From Bradyrhizobium sp. CCGUVB4N (GTDB lineage Bacteria; Pseudomonadota; Alphaproteobacteria; Rhizobiales; Xanthobacteraceae), in contig NZ_JANADP010000001.1 in NCBI RefSeq assembly GCF_024199945.1, forward strand, positions 1,240,001 to 1,304,000: a DNA stretch of 64,000 nt, read 5' to 3'. Positions 56,194 to 64,000 of the stretch are shown piece by piece (the stretch's first letter is position 1; each line of letters opens with the position of its first letter). Made by a program: the position numbers and the translations under genes. Under the pieces are notes generated by a model. The model was not told the origin of the DNA. It saw only the letters and a list, made by a program, of their open reading frames with translations, and did not search any database.

Positions 56194-57168
56194 ATGCTTG
56201 ATCTATCTGCCAGGAGATCGTGGAGATCATTTGGTAAGAAGGCTGCGGGTATTTTTCTCTGCCTTCTCGCTTTCGTCCCCCACAGCGCGTCCGCGTGGTG
56301 GGACGAAGGTCACATGCAGATCGCCTACCTTGCCTACAAGCGGCTCGATCCTTCGATCAAGGATAAGGTCGACGGCCTCCTGAAGCTCAACCCTGATTAC
56401 CCGAACTGGATAAGCAGTGCGCCGGATCAGGCCTCACGAGCCGTCTATGCTTTCGTGCACGCGGCGACCTGGGCTGACGACATCAAGACCAAAGGAGACT
56501 ACCACGAAGATCGCATTACAGATGCGACTGCCGGACAGAATGTTGCATATGATAAGTTGAAGCCCGCTTATTGGCACTACAAGGATCTTCAGTTTTCGCC
56601 AGACGGCACGTCCCTGCCTACTTCCGATCCGGTCGATGCCGCAAAACAGGTGAAGCTCATCATCGCCACCCTGCCGGCGGCCTCCGGAGCATCGGATCAG
56701 CTTCGTGCATACGATCTTGTGTGGCTGCTTCACCTCGTCGGAGACCTTCATCAGCCACTTCATGCGATCGCCAGGTACACCGCAGAACTTCCTCACGGAG
56801 ATCGCGGCGGCAATTCAGAACTGGTGGTGCCGGCGAGCGGCGAGACGATCGAGCTGCACGCGTACTGGGACCGTATCTTCGGCGGGTATTCATCTGTATT
56901 TGGAGCCATGTTCGACGCGGACGACAGGACGGGGCTTGGATCGGTCCCTGTTCCCGCCGGCGCCGAGACCGTGCTCGATCCCGACCAGTGGGCGGCCGAG
57001 AGCTTTGAATTGGCAAAGACGTACGCCTATGCGGCTCCTGTCGCAAACGGGGCCGCAGCGGTTTCCCTTACGCGTGAATACGAAACTAACGCGCGCAACG
57101 TGGCACGCTCTCAGGCAGCCCTTGCCGCAGCAAGATTGGCAAGAGTGCTCAACGAAACCTTGCGATAA
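56194..57168 (+). CDS. S1/P1 nuclease
   Basis: A Zn-dependent S1/P1 nuclease with a secretion signal (AGIFLCLLAFVPHSASA) whose cleavage leaves Trp as the first mature residue (WWDEGHMQIAYLAY), as needed for zinc binding by its main chain. Further ligands: FVHAATWADDIK (His/Asp), WHYKDL, LLHLVGDLHQPLHA and HGDRGGN. It cuts single-stranded DNA and RNA, here in the periplasm or outside. The ATG is 21 bases after the protease-nuclease stop. Its export contrasts with the lack of a signal peptide on the first gene product, so the two nucleases would act in different compartments unless the first is exported by another route. Confidence 0.9.
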   Translation: MLDLSARRSWRSFGKKAAGIFLCLLAFVPHSASAWWDEGHMQIAYLAYKRLDPSIKDKVDGLLKLNPDYPNWISSAPDQASRAVYAFVHAATWADDIKTKGDYHEDRITDATAGQNVAYDKLKPAYWHYKDLQFSPDGTSLPTSDPVDAAKQVKLIIATLPAASGASDQLRAYDLVWLLHLVGDLHQPLHAIARYTAELPHGDRGGNSELVVPASGETIELHAYWDRIFGGYSSVFGAMFDADDRTGLGSVPVPAGAETVLDPDQWAAESFELAKTYAYAAPVANGAAAVSLTREYETNARNVARSQAALAAARLARVLNETLR

Positions 57169-57182
57169 AGATCAGGAAAGCC

Positions 57183-58283
57183 ATGCTTCCGACAATGCGA
57201 CAAAGACTATACAGCGCGGTCGATCTGATCGACGGATTCAACCCCTTTGACGCGTTAGGCTTTACGCTCACGCGGGATTTCGAAGTCTTCCGCCAGTTCG
57301 TATCGGATGGAGGACCGGTGCCGTCTTCTCTGGAAACGCGACTTCTCCAGGCACAGCACGACGCTGAGATTGCCGACGCGCTCAGGAGGTTCCTGAAAGA
57401 CGTGGATCGCCCGCTCGTCGGATTCATGGGTGGTCATGCGGCCAAGCGGAATTCGCCGGCGTTTGCCGACATCGCCAGGCCTGCCTGGAGCGTTGCCCAG
57501 GAAGGCTACCTCGTCGTCACTGGAGGCGGCCCGGGCGTCATGGAAGCCGCACACGTTGGAGTCGCCTTTAGCCGGAACGATATGAGCGACCTGGATCGGG
57601 CACTGCAGCGCCTTGCAGGAACACCGGACTACGGCGACTTGGACGATCTCTTCGAGTCCGACGGCCGCGTCCGGAAATCGAAACGCAAGGACGTGGCGGC
57701 AGCCCGGGATTGGCTGGCGGTAGCTCTCGAGGTGCGGTCGGCGGCGCCCTCGACGATGCCGTTGAGCTTGGCCATTCCGACATGGCTCTACGGAGCAGAG
57801 CCGACGATGCCGTTTGCCACCCACTATGCCAAGTATTTCCAGAACAGCCTGCGCGAGGAGGCGCTCGTCAATAATTCGCGGGCCGGAATCATCTATGGTC
57901 AGGGTGGTGGCGGAACGTTGCGGGAGATCTTCGTCGAACGAAACTACTACGCCAAGGATGTCGACAACTTCACGCCAATGATTTTCTTCGACAAAGGCGG
58001 CTATTGGCTGCGCGCTGCGACCTATGAGGGAACCACTGTCAGGAGCTACGGCGCGAAGCTCGACGAAGCAGTACCAGACATGCTGAAGTTTGGAATCTGT
58101 GCGCGTCTGAAGCCAGACGACGCCAGGTCGTCACTTTTTCTAGAAAAGGTCGCCTTTACAAGCGAGGTATCCATCATAAAGGACGTGCTAGCCAAGCATT
58201 CGGGTGTCGCCAGGCGGAACATGACATTTGCACTTGCGGGTGAGCCTCTTAAGGTGCCCACCTTCAGGATGAATAGGGCCTAG
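57183..58283 (+). CDS. LOG/TIGR00730-like Rossmann-fold nucleotide-binding protein
   Basis: The 366-residue protein has a LOG-type core: RPLVGFMGGHAAKRNSPAFA, VVTGGGPGVMEAAHVG and AGIIYGQGGGGTLREIFVER. The last corresponds to the PGGxGTxxE motif of LOG phosphoribohydrolases, with Gln for Pro but the GT and Glu kept. LOG-like proteins split nucleoside monophosphates at the N-glycosidic bond or bind nucleotides. It is longer than plain LOG enzymes (~200), with an N-terminal helical part (~75 residues) and a C-terminal extension (ARLKPDDARSSLFLEKVAFT). It follows the S1/P1 gene by 14 bases, so all three make one operon around nucleic-acid and nucleotide breakdown. Confidence 0.85.
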   Translation: MLPTMRQRLYSAVDLIDGFNPFDALGFTLTRDFEVFRQFVSDGGPVPSSLETRLLQAQHDAEIADALRRFLKDVDRPLVGFMGGHAAKRNSPAFADIARPAWSVAQEGYLVVTGGGPGVMEAAHVGVAFSRNDMSDLDRALQRLAGTPDYGDLDDLFESDGRVRKSKRKDVAAARDWLAVALEVRSAAPSTMPLSLAIPTWLYGAEPTMPFATHYAKYFQNSLREEALVNNSRAGIIYGQGGGGTLREIFVERNYYAKDVDNFTPMIFFDKGGYWLRAATYEGTTVRSYGAKLDEAVPDMLKFGICARLKPDDARSSLFLEKVAFTSEVSIIKDVLAKHSGVARRNMTFALAGEPLKVPTFRMNRA

Positions 58284-58333
58284 GATCGCGCTCAATTGTT
58301 TGCAAACTGCCGCCGGCCTTCCTGCCGTCTATA

Positions 58334-59767
58334 TTATGGCGACTTAGCCGGAGGTGGAGGGACTGGAGCTTGACTCGGCGCCGCGCCTGTGGCGCGGCTC
58401 GAAGGCGAGGGCGTTACATCGTGCAGCGTGTGCACGCCCGCTGCAACGAGAACTCCAATCAAAAGTATGTAGACCCCAAACAGTACGCCGCGGGTTTCCC
58501 GGTAGTTCTTCATCGCTTCCTCGATCGGCGTTTCAGCGATTTCTTCCCGCTCGCGAACGGAGATATAGCTGTAAAGACTTTGCATCCAGCTCCGCCGGGA
58601 GGAGGCCTGACTTTGGAAGAACGCGCCATTGATACGCCACTGCAAAACAAAGGATACGCCGATGAACACGGCGGCAGCAAAGTAGAAAAGCGAAGAAACG
58701 AGGGTGTCCGAGGTTTTGGCCGCGTCGCCAAAGATTTTTAGTATGAACGGCGCTGCCGAGACGGCTAGGTCGCGCCAAAGCGTTGCTGCGAGATCTTGCG
58801 CTCGTTGGGCTACTTTTTGAGTTTCATCAATGACCGTCTTGCGGAGATCAGCGAGCGCTTTCAGCGTCTCGCGACTGGATGATTGGACGTGAGCTTCATA
58901 GGCAGCTTTGGCCGCCTCAAGCGCCTGGTCCAAGGTCGTGGCCAGATCCTGCTGAGGACGGCTCGCCCGAGCCAACTCGCCCGAAAAGAGCAGATGGCGT
59001 GCCTCGATGTCGGTTCCAGAAAGAAAGACCCAGTGCGCGGCTTCAGTCAGTTGAGCACGAGCATCCGGCAGGGCAGGATCATCAGCCTTGATGCGATAGA
59101 TCGGAGGCGTCGCTGCTGCTTGCAACCAAACCTGACCATCCTCGAGCTAGGCACGGGAAACAAGACCACCGAGCAATCGGCGGGCAGCCACCGTTTCCCA
59201 GGCTCGATACGCGGGCGATGAAACTGCTGGCGCGGCCACGAGCATCCAGGGACCGAGATCGGTAACGACTTCACGATCCGGCACAAAGTCGCGGACATAC
59301 CCGCTTGGGTCGATCGGGCCGAGAGGGGATTCTGACGGTTTGGGCGGCTGCGCCAAATCCCATGCCGCGACCTCCAATCCTCGCGCGCGAAACCCCTGAG
59401 TGGAAGGGAAGTCGGCAATGGCGAGGCGCGGGAGGACAGTCCGTTGCGTCAGATAGTGCGGAACGCCGGATTGGAAGATAAAGAAGACGCAACCCTCGGC
59501 GACTGGCTTTCCAAGCGTGATCACCACCTCGCGCGTCGAATCAAAGACGTCACTTGCAACGAGATCGCCACCGACAGCAGGATTATAGACCTGCAATGCC
59601 GAGAAGGGGGCCGGGATTTCGTCGACGAATACGAGCCAGGCCGCCTGCGCGTCGGCCGACGGCAGCCGCCCTCGCAAGACGAGAGCATCAACACGCTCGT
59701 CCGCCCATGCGCCGTTCGCGACTAGCTCACGAACGCGCTCGACCAGATGTGTTGAGCTCAAGGTCAT
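58334..59767 (-). pseudogene. membrane coiled-coil protein interrupted by an in-frame TAG
   Basis: From ATG 59767 the frame reads an N-terminal globular part (AWLVFVDEIPAPFSALQVYN; GCVFFIFQSGVPHYLTQRTV), then GLVSRA, a TAG at 59149-59147 and, in the same frame, LEDGQVWLQAAATPPIYRIK. It goes on through a coiled coil (LADLRKTVIDETQKVAQRAQ) and two transmembrane helices (SSLFYFAAAVFIGVSFVL; GVLFGVYILLIGVLVAAGV) to a Pro-rich end at 58334. Without the stop it would be 477 residues. Nonsense mutation, sequencing error and readthrough are all possible; the second half could restart at a TTG (59125). Its start overlaps the NdpA-like gene by 41 bases. Family unknown to me. Confidence 0.65.
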
Positions 59768-60776
59768 CGAGTGTGATCTTGTCTTTGATGATGATCTGGC
59801 CCTTCTCGCGATCGACCGAGATGACAGACGGCGTCAGGGCCGCAGGAAAGGTCACCTTCACTCCGCTCGCCGTCTCGACCCGACGGTTTCGAGGCGCCGG
59901 AATCGCATTCTTTTGCAGCACAAATGATTCGCCCGCCATTCCTTCGCGCTTCAGCCTGGCCTTGAAGTCCGTTACCGCAGGGCTGTCGTCGGGCAGCGGT
60001 CCGAAAATGCTCTTGAGCCAATTTTCAGCGCTTTCGCCGTCGACGGATCCACCTGACTGGCTGGCATCGTAAAGGCGTTGCGCGAGATTCTTCATCGCGT
60101 CTTGCGGAAGTATGTCTTTGTGCTTTTGCGCAATGTTGCGCGTGACGTCGATGATGGCCTTGGTCAGCTCTTCTTCCGTCCGCTGCCGTCGCACGAGCAG
60201 GAACTGTTCGAAATAGGCCGCAGGCCGCTGCGGATTCTGACGATCGACAACGCAGATCTCGTCGCCGTCTTTGCGCAGCTTGACCAGCGCGGCCTTCTGC
60301 AAGGCGTTGCGGTTTTGGACGAATGTCCGCTCGATTTCGCCGAAGGTCGGCTTCGGCTTGCCTGAGCGCCCACGGGTGACGTCATAGTCATAGCTGAGAA
60401 CCTTTTCGTCCTCGAATTTCAACAGCGCAAACAGCCGGCCGCTGGAACAGGACAGGGAGAAGATCAGGAAAGCCCCCACAGCCGTGCTACCTCCATGGGC
60501 GTTATTGAAGGCAGTAGCGAGCTTTTCGCTTTCCTCCTGGAAGGTCGCTTTGTCCCGGCTGATGCGCGCAAGTTGTGCCCGGACTGCGGCGTCTTCCAGA
60601 AATTCGTATCGGTTTCCGCTGTTAACCGAGCGGACGCGGCCCAAGAAAAAAGGCGCGTGGCGACCGGCATCGAACGCTGTCAGTAGCTGAAAGTGTTCCT
60701 CTCCCGGGCCGACGATATGGAAGACGCTCTGATCGATGCGCAGGCTTTCGAGTTCCTGCTCCGTAAGGAAAGCCAT
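59727..60776 (-). CDS. nucleoid-associated protein, NdpA/YejK-like
   Basis: Start ATG 60776 (MAFLTEQELESLRIDQSVFH). The 349-residue protein matches the NdpA/YejK (NA37) family: IVGPGEEHFQLLTAFDAGRH, a core GAFLIFSLSCSSGRLFALLK with FEDEKVLSYDYDV, CVVDRQNPQRPAAYFEQFLL and a C-terminal DREKGQIIIKDKITLDDLEL. NdpA-like proteins associate with the nucleoid, and island-borne copies are often paired with other genes of unknown role. Here it overlaps a membrane-protein gene by 41 bases on the same strand, so the two are a unit. An N-terminal hydrophobic extension from an upstream ATG is unlikely to be used. Confidence 0.8.
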   Translation of the reverse strand: MAFLTEQELESLRIDQSVFHIVGPGEEHFQLLTAFDAGRHAPFFLGRVRSVNSGNRYEFLEDAAVRAQLARISRDKATFQEESEKLATAFNNAHGGSTAVGAFLIFSLSCSSGRLFALLKFEDEKVLSYDYDVTRGRSGKPKPTFGEIERTFVQNRNALQKAALVKLRKDGDEICVVDRQNPQRPAAYFEQFLLVRRQRTEEELTKAIIDVTRNIAQKHKDILPQDAMKNLAQRLYDASQSGGSVDGESAENWLKSIFGPLPDDSPAVTDFKARLKREGMAGESFVLQKNAIPAPRNRRVETASGVKVTFPAALTPSVISVDREKGQIIIKDKITLDDLELNTSGRARS

Positions 60777-61091
60777 AAAACCACCATAGAACAAAAAGAG
60801 AACAAAAGCAATTGAGCCAGTCTTCAAGACCAGTTACGCCGCATTCGATGAATTAATCCTGCATTTTGGTCAGTTTCCATCTGGAATTGCACCTTTTGGT
60901 ACGCCTTTTTGGTGGTTGAGCGACGCGGCGGCCATCGGTTCCCCTCGGTCCACGAGGAAGCAGGCTCGTGAAAACTTTTCATACCTTTTTTATTGCGAGA
61001 GCGTTTTTCGTAGCCGAAGATTTGTTTTCAACCTAAGGAGGAGAACGGGAAGGAAATTCACAGTCGAAAGCGCTTTTCAGGAACAAAGCCC
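60777..61091. other. divergent promoter region with short direct repeats
   Basis: Lies between the NdpA-like and Fic genes. GTTTTTCGTAGCCGAAGA at about 61002 recurs as GTTTTTCGTGATCGAAGA at about 61121 inside the Fic gene, and CTTTTCAGGA occurs at ~61071 and ~61101. A strong AAGGAGGAG at 61035 is too far (about 50 bases) from the Fic ATG, and the frame between them has no start codon. Confidence 0.4.
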
Positions 61092-62639
61092 ATGAAGACA
61101 GACTTTTCAGGACCCGTGAATGTTTTTCGTGATCGAAGACTCCCCGAGGTGGCCACTCCGGCTGGCTATGCGGCGCTGATTGACGCCTACGACCTAGCCG
61201 TCCCGGTCCCCCGGATCCTTTCCGCCATTGGGACAAAGCACCGGATCATCGAGCATGGGGGATGGCGCATCTTTACGCCACGGCATGCGCCGGACGCTAC
61301 TCTTGAGGGACACCTCACCTTCGCGCTGAAGAACGAAGGACTGGACCTTGCAATCCTGAAGAGACTTTTCCTCGCCGTGACGGAGAACGAGATTGCTGAG
61401 CTTGTGCGGCAGAAACCGACGGGGCTCTACACACGACGTCTCTGGTTTCTCTATGAATGGTTGCTGGAGCGCCAACTTGATTTGCCTGCGGCAGACAAGG
61501 TCTCTTACGTCGATGCCGTCGATACAGAACTTCAATACACCGCCTCCGGACAGAATTCGGTACGCCATCGTGTCCGCAACAATCTTCCGGGAACGCCGGG
61601 CTTCTGTCCGCTCGTCTTCAAGACGCCGGCACTGACGCAATTTGTTGCGCAGGATCTTAGGGAGCGGGCCCGGGTCGTGGTGAGCCAGGTTCCGAAAGAT
61701 CTGCTCGCGCGAACTGCCGCCTTCCTTCTTCTCAAGGACTCAAAGTCCAGCTACGTCATCGAAGGCGAGAGACCGCCGCAGGACCGCATCCAGCGGTGGG
61801 GCAGGGCCATCGGTGAGGCGGGACGGGCAGCGCTCGATGAGGCAGAACTTTTACGCCTCCAGCGCATCGTGATCGGCGATGAGCGCTTCGTGAAGCTTGG
61901 CTTCCGTGCCGAGGGCGGCTTTGTCGGCGAACATGACCGCGAGACGCAAAGACCCATTCCGGACCATATCAGTGCGCGCCCGGAAGACATCGACTCCCTC
62001 GTCCGCGGACTGATCGCATTCGATCAGGCAGCGGAGAGCGAACTTGATCCTGTCGTTGCTGCCGCCGTGCTTGCCTTCGGGTTCGTCTACATCCACCCGT
62101 TCGAAGACGGCAACGGTCGTATTCACCGATACCTCATGCACCATGTTCTGGCGCGGCGCGGGTTCAATCCCGCCGGGATCCACTTTCCTGTCTCGGCAGC
62201 AATTCTCGACAAGATCGGCGAATACAAGGAAGTGTTGGAAAGTTATTCGAATAGATTGCTTCCTATCGTTGAATGGGAGCCGACCCCAAAGGGCAACGTC
62301 AAGGCCTTGAACGATACCAGCGATTTTTACCGCTTCTTCGACGCGACGCCGCACTCAGAGTTTCTGTACGAATGTGTGCAGAGGACGATCGAACAGGATC
62401 TTCCAAAGGAAACGCGATTTTTGCGAAGCTTCGATACGTTCCGGGCAGGCGTCGAAAACATGATCGATATGCCGGAACGGACGCTTAACAATCTATTTGG
62501 ATTCCTCCGGCAGAACGAAGGACGCCTCTCCAAGCGTGCTCGCGAAAGCGAATTCTCACAATTGACGTCAGATGAAATCACAAGGATTGAGGAGCTTTAC
62601 CAAACGGCGTTCGTGGAGGGCTCGGCAATACCTGAGTAG
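61092..62639 (+). CDS. Fic-family protein, class II (N-terminal inhibitory motif)
   Basis: A 515-residue Fic protein. The active loop is IHPFEDGNGRIHRYLMHHVL (His near residue 335), a complete HxFx(D/E)GNGRxxR, so AMP (or other NMP) transfer to a target hydroxyl is expected. An (S/T)xxxE(G/N) inhibitory motif is present upstream in KDSKSSYVIEGERPPQDRIQ, the class II arrangement that holds the enzyme off until released. The N-terminal 200 residues resemble a wHTH/helical region common in long Fic proteins (EHGGWRIFTPRHAPDATLEG), and the C-terminus is helical. ATG 61092 has only a weak ribosome site. Single gene, divergent from the NdpA-like gene. Confidence 0.9.
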   Translation: MKTDFSGPVNVFRDRRLPEVATPAGYAALIDAYDLAVPVPRILSAIGTKHRIIEHGGWRIFTPRHAPDATLEGHLTFALKNEGLDLAILKRLFLAVTENEIAELVRQKPTGLYTRRLWFLYEWLLERQLDLPAADKVSYVDAVDTELQYTASGQNSVRHRVRNNLPGTPGFCPLVFKTPALTQFVAQDLRERARVVVSQVPKDLLARTAAFLLLKDSKSSYVIEGERPPQDRIQRWGRAIGEAGRAALDEAELLRLQRIVIGDERFVKLGFRAEGGFVGEHDRETQRPIPDHISARPEDIDSLVRGLIAFDQAAESELDPVVAAAVLAFGFVYIHPFEDGNGRIHRYLMHHVLARRGFNPAGIHFPVSAAILDKIGEYKEVLESYSNRLLPIVEWEPTPKGNVKALNDTSDFYRFFDATPHSEFLYECVQRTIEQDLPKETRFLRSFDTFRAGVENMIDMPERTLNNLFGFLRQNEGRLSKRARESEFSQLTSDEITRIEELYQTAFVEGSAIPE

Positions 62640-62787
62640 TCGTGCCAGATTGACATCTCGCTCAAGCGAATATCGCTGTCACCTAAGACTGCCGAACACG
62701 CGAACAGTGAACGTCCTCGTCGAGAAGCGATCGCAAAAGAAGGCGCTTCCGCAGCAGGGTTTTAAGATTGGGAGGCTATAGTCGCGC

Positions 62788-62833
62788 CTTCCGCTTGCGC
62801 GCGTGCGGCTTTCGCCGCATCGGGCTCTCGTGT
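62788..62833. repeat. REP-like palindromic repeat, copy 2
   Basis: Aligns with 49334-49379. Core hairpin TGCGGC (62804-62809), loop TTTC, GCCGCA (62814-62819), then TCGGGC. It lies 77-122 bases ahead of the IS110 transposase start, possibly just outside or at the left end of that element. Confidence 0.6.
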
Positions 62834-62854
62834 TGGGGTGGACGGCCCCCTTCC

Positions 62855-62893
62855 GCCACACTGCGTGGCAAGATGAGGTCGTCGCTGACCTCA
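62855..62893 (+). ncRNA. two hairpins directly upstream of the IS110 transposase (possible structured RNA)
   Basis: GCCAC-ACTGC-GTGGC at 62855-62869 and TGAGGTC-GTCGCT-GACCTCA at 62874-62893 form two perfect stem-loops 16 bases before the GTG start. IS110-family elements encode a noncoding guide (bridge/seek) RNA next to the transposase gene, upstream in the IS110 group and downstream in the IS1111 group. These stems could belong to such an RNA or to translation control. Inference only. Confidence 0.3.
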
Positions 62894-62909
62894 AACGAAG
62901 GAGCCGCCT

Positions 62910-63950
62910 GTGGAAACGATTGTTCGCATCGGTCTGGATACGTCGAAGAGTGTATTTCAGCTGCATGGCGTTGACGGGACCGAGCAGCCGGTCTTACGGC
63001 GTAAGTTGAGGCGCGGGCAGGTTTTGGAGTTCTTCAGTCGCTTGCCGCCTGCGCTTGTCGCGCTGGAGGCGTGCGGTGCATCGCACTACTGGGCGCGGGA
63101 GCTCCAAGCGCTTGGGCACGAGGTGGCGATGATCCCGCCGCAATATGTCAAACCATATATGCAGCGAGGAAAATCGGACGCTGCAGACGCCGAGGCAATT
63201 TGCGAGGCGGCAAGCCGGCCGAAACTGCGTAAGAACTTTGTGCCTATCAAAAGTCCCGAGCAGCAGGGCGCACAGATGCTCGCGCGTGTGCGCAACCAGT
63301 TCATCGCCAGGCGGACCCAACTCGCCAATTCGATCCGTGGCTACGCCGCGGAATTCGGCTTTACCGCGCCCAAGGGGCTTTCCCGGCTTCAGCAATTGCT
63401 CATCGACATTCGGGCTGACGCGACAGTACCTGACTTGGTGAAGGAGTTGGTAGACGCTTTGGCAACAGAGCTCGCGCGCGTCGATGACCAGATCGCCAAG
63501 CTCGACAAGAAGCTCATGCAACTCCACCGGAGTAACGAGATAAGCCGGCGGCAGGCGGCTATCCCGGGCGTTGGTCCGATCGGCGCGACGCTGCTGTCAA
63601 TCAAGGTCGTGGATGCACGCGGGTTCAAGTCGGCAAGAAACTTTGCCGCCTGGCTTGGCCTGACACCAAAGAATCACTCGACGGCCGGAAAGAACCGGCT
63701 CGGCGTGATTACACGCGCCGGCGACGGCATGTTGCGTTCCGTTTTGGTGGCTGGCGCGACGGCTGTGATCGCAGACATGCGCCGACGGGAAAGTCGCTCC
63801 TGGCCCTGGCTGAAAGACATCATCGCACGCAAGCCGCCGAAGCTGGTGGCCATAGCGTTGGCAAACAAGCTGGCGCGGATCGCCTGGAAACTGATGGTCA
63901 GCGGCGAGCGGTACCGACCCGCAAGCAGACTCATGCCGATGCCGACATAA
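62910..63950 (+). mobile_element. IS110-family (IS1111-like) transposase
   Basis: The 346-residue transposase starts at GTG 62910 with GAAGGAGCC upstream. The N-terminal RuvC-like DEDD domain shows IGLDTSKSVFQLHGV (D), VALEACGASHYWAREL (E) and PYMQRGKSDAADAEAICEAA (DxxD). The C-terminal Tnp domain has RRQAAIPGVGPIGATLLSIK and the Ser-containing AWLGLTPKNHSTAGKNRLG. The protein appears complete. IS110-type transposases use an RNA guide to choose donor and target sites and make no typical inverted repeats. Only 50 bases follow before the window ends, so the right end of the element is not visible. Confidence 0.92.
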
Positions 63951-64000
63951 ACTTGAACGAAATGCAGAGCTTGGCGCCAGACCGGCAGGTTTGACGCTGG

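Overview
The window looks like chromosomal DNA of a high-GC alphaproteobacterium, most likely of the Bradyrhizobium/Rhodopseudomonas group. This is inferred from gene content (metC next to aapJQMP, SorAB-type sulfite dehydrogenase, family III CoA-transferases beside LysR regulators, and IS481, IS701 and IS110 elements), not from a marker gene. I found no rRNA, tRNA or CRISPR array. The left half is mostly metabolic. The right half, from about 31.4 kb, is an accessory region of defence-like genes, broken genes and mobile elements.

Region 1 (1-18.7 kb) is an acyl-CoA catabolic cluster. It holds two family III CoA-transferases, a two-subunit class I CoA-transferase, an alpha-methylacyl-CoA racemase homologue, two acyl-CoA dehydrogenases, an AcuI/YhdH-type enoyl reductase, and an ABC importer of the nitrate/sulfonate/NMT1 class with two paralogous binding proteins. 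Together they suggest uptake, CoA activation, epimerisation and oxidation of a carboxylic acid, perhaps methyl-branched. A methylmalonate-semialdehyde dehydrogenase gene and the LysR gene beside it are both decayed.

Region 2 (18.8-31.4 kb) holds an old yellow enzyme, sulfite dehydrogenase SorAB, a cystathionine beta-lyase-like gene divergent from a complete aapJQMP general amino-acid importer, an AhpD-like protein, a LysR regulator and an SRPBCC protein.

Region 3 (31.4-45.6 kb) starts with a diguanylate cyclase among gene fragments and an integrase remnant. It continues with HEPN-like proteins, a cysteine-protease-like protein, the mobile mystery protein pair A/B followed closely by an Mrr-like nuclease, a TIR-domain (CAP12/Pycsar type) protein, and an SMC-like ATPase broken by one missing base. 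Region 4 (45.8-49.1 kb) is a pile-up of a truncated IS481, a truncated group II intron reverse transcriptase and an IS701 transposase.

Region 5 (50.2-53.4 kb) is the most unusual part. Five genes are packed on the minus strand: a stand-alone paralogue of ribosomal protein L17, a small membrane protein, a STAND-like P-loop NTPase, a helical protein and a repeat protein. The spacing (3 bases, then two ATGA overlaps) says they form one transcription unit. Region 6 (54-58.3 kb) is a second compact operon: a trypsin-like protease fused to a DRGH nuclease, an S1/P1 nuclease and a LOG-like nucleotide-binding protein. Region 7 (58.3-64 kb) has a NdpA/YejK-like protein overlapping a membrane protein gene with an in-frame TAG, a class II Fic protein, and an IS110-family transposase near a REP-like palindrome.
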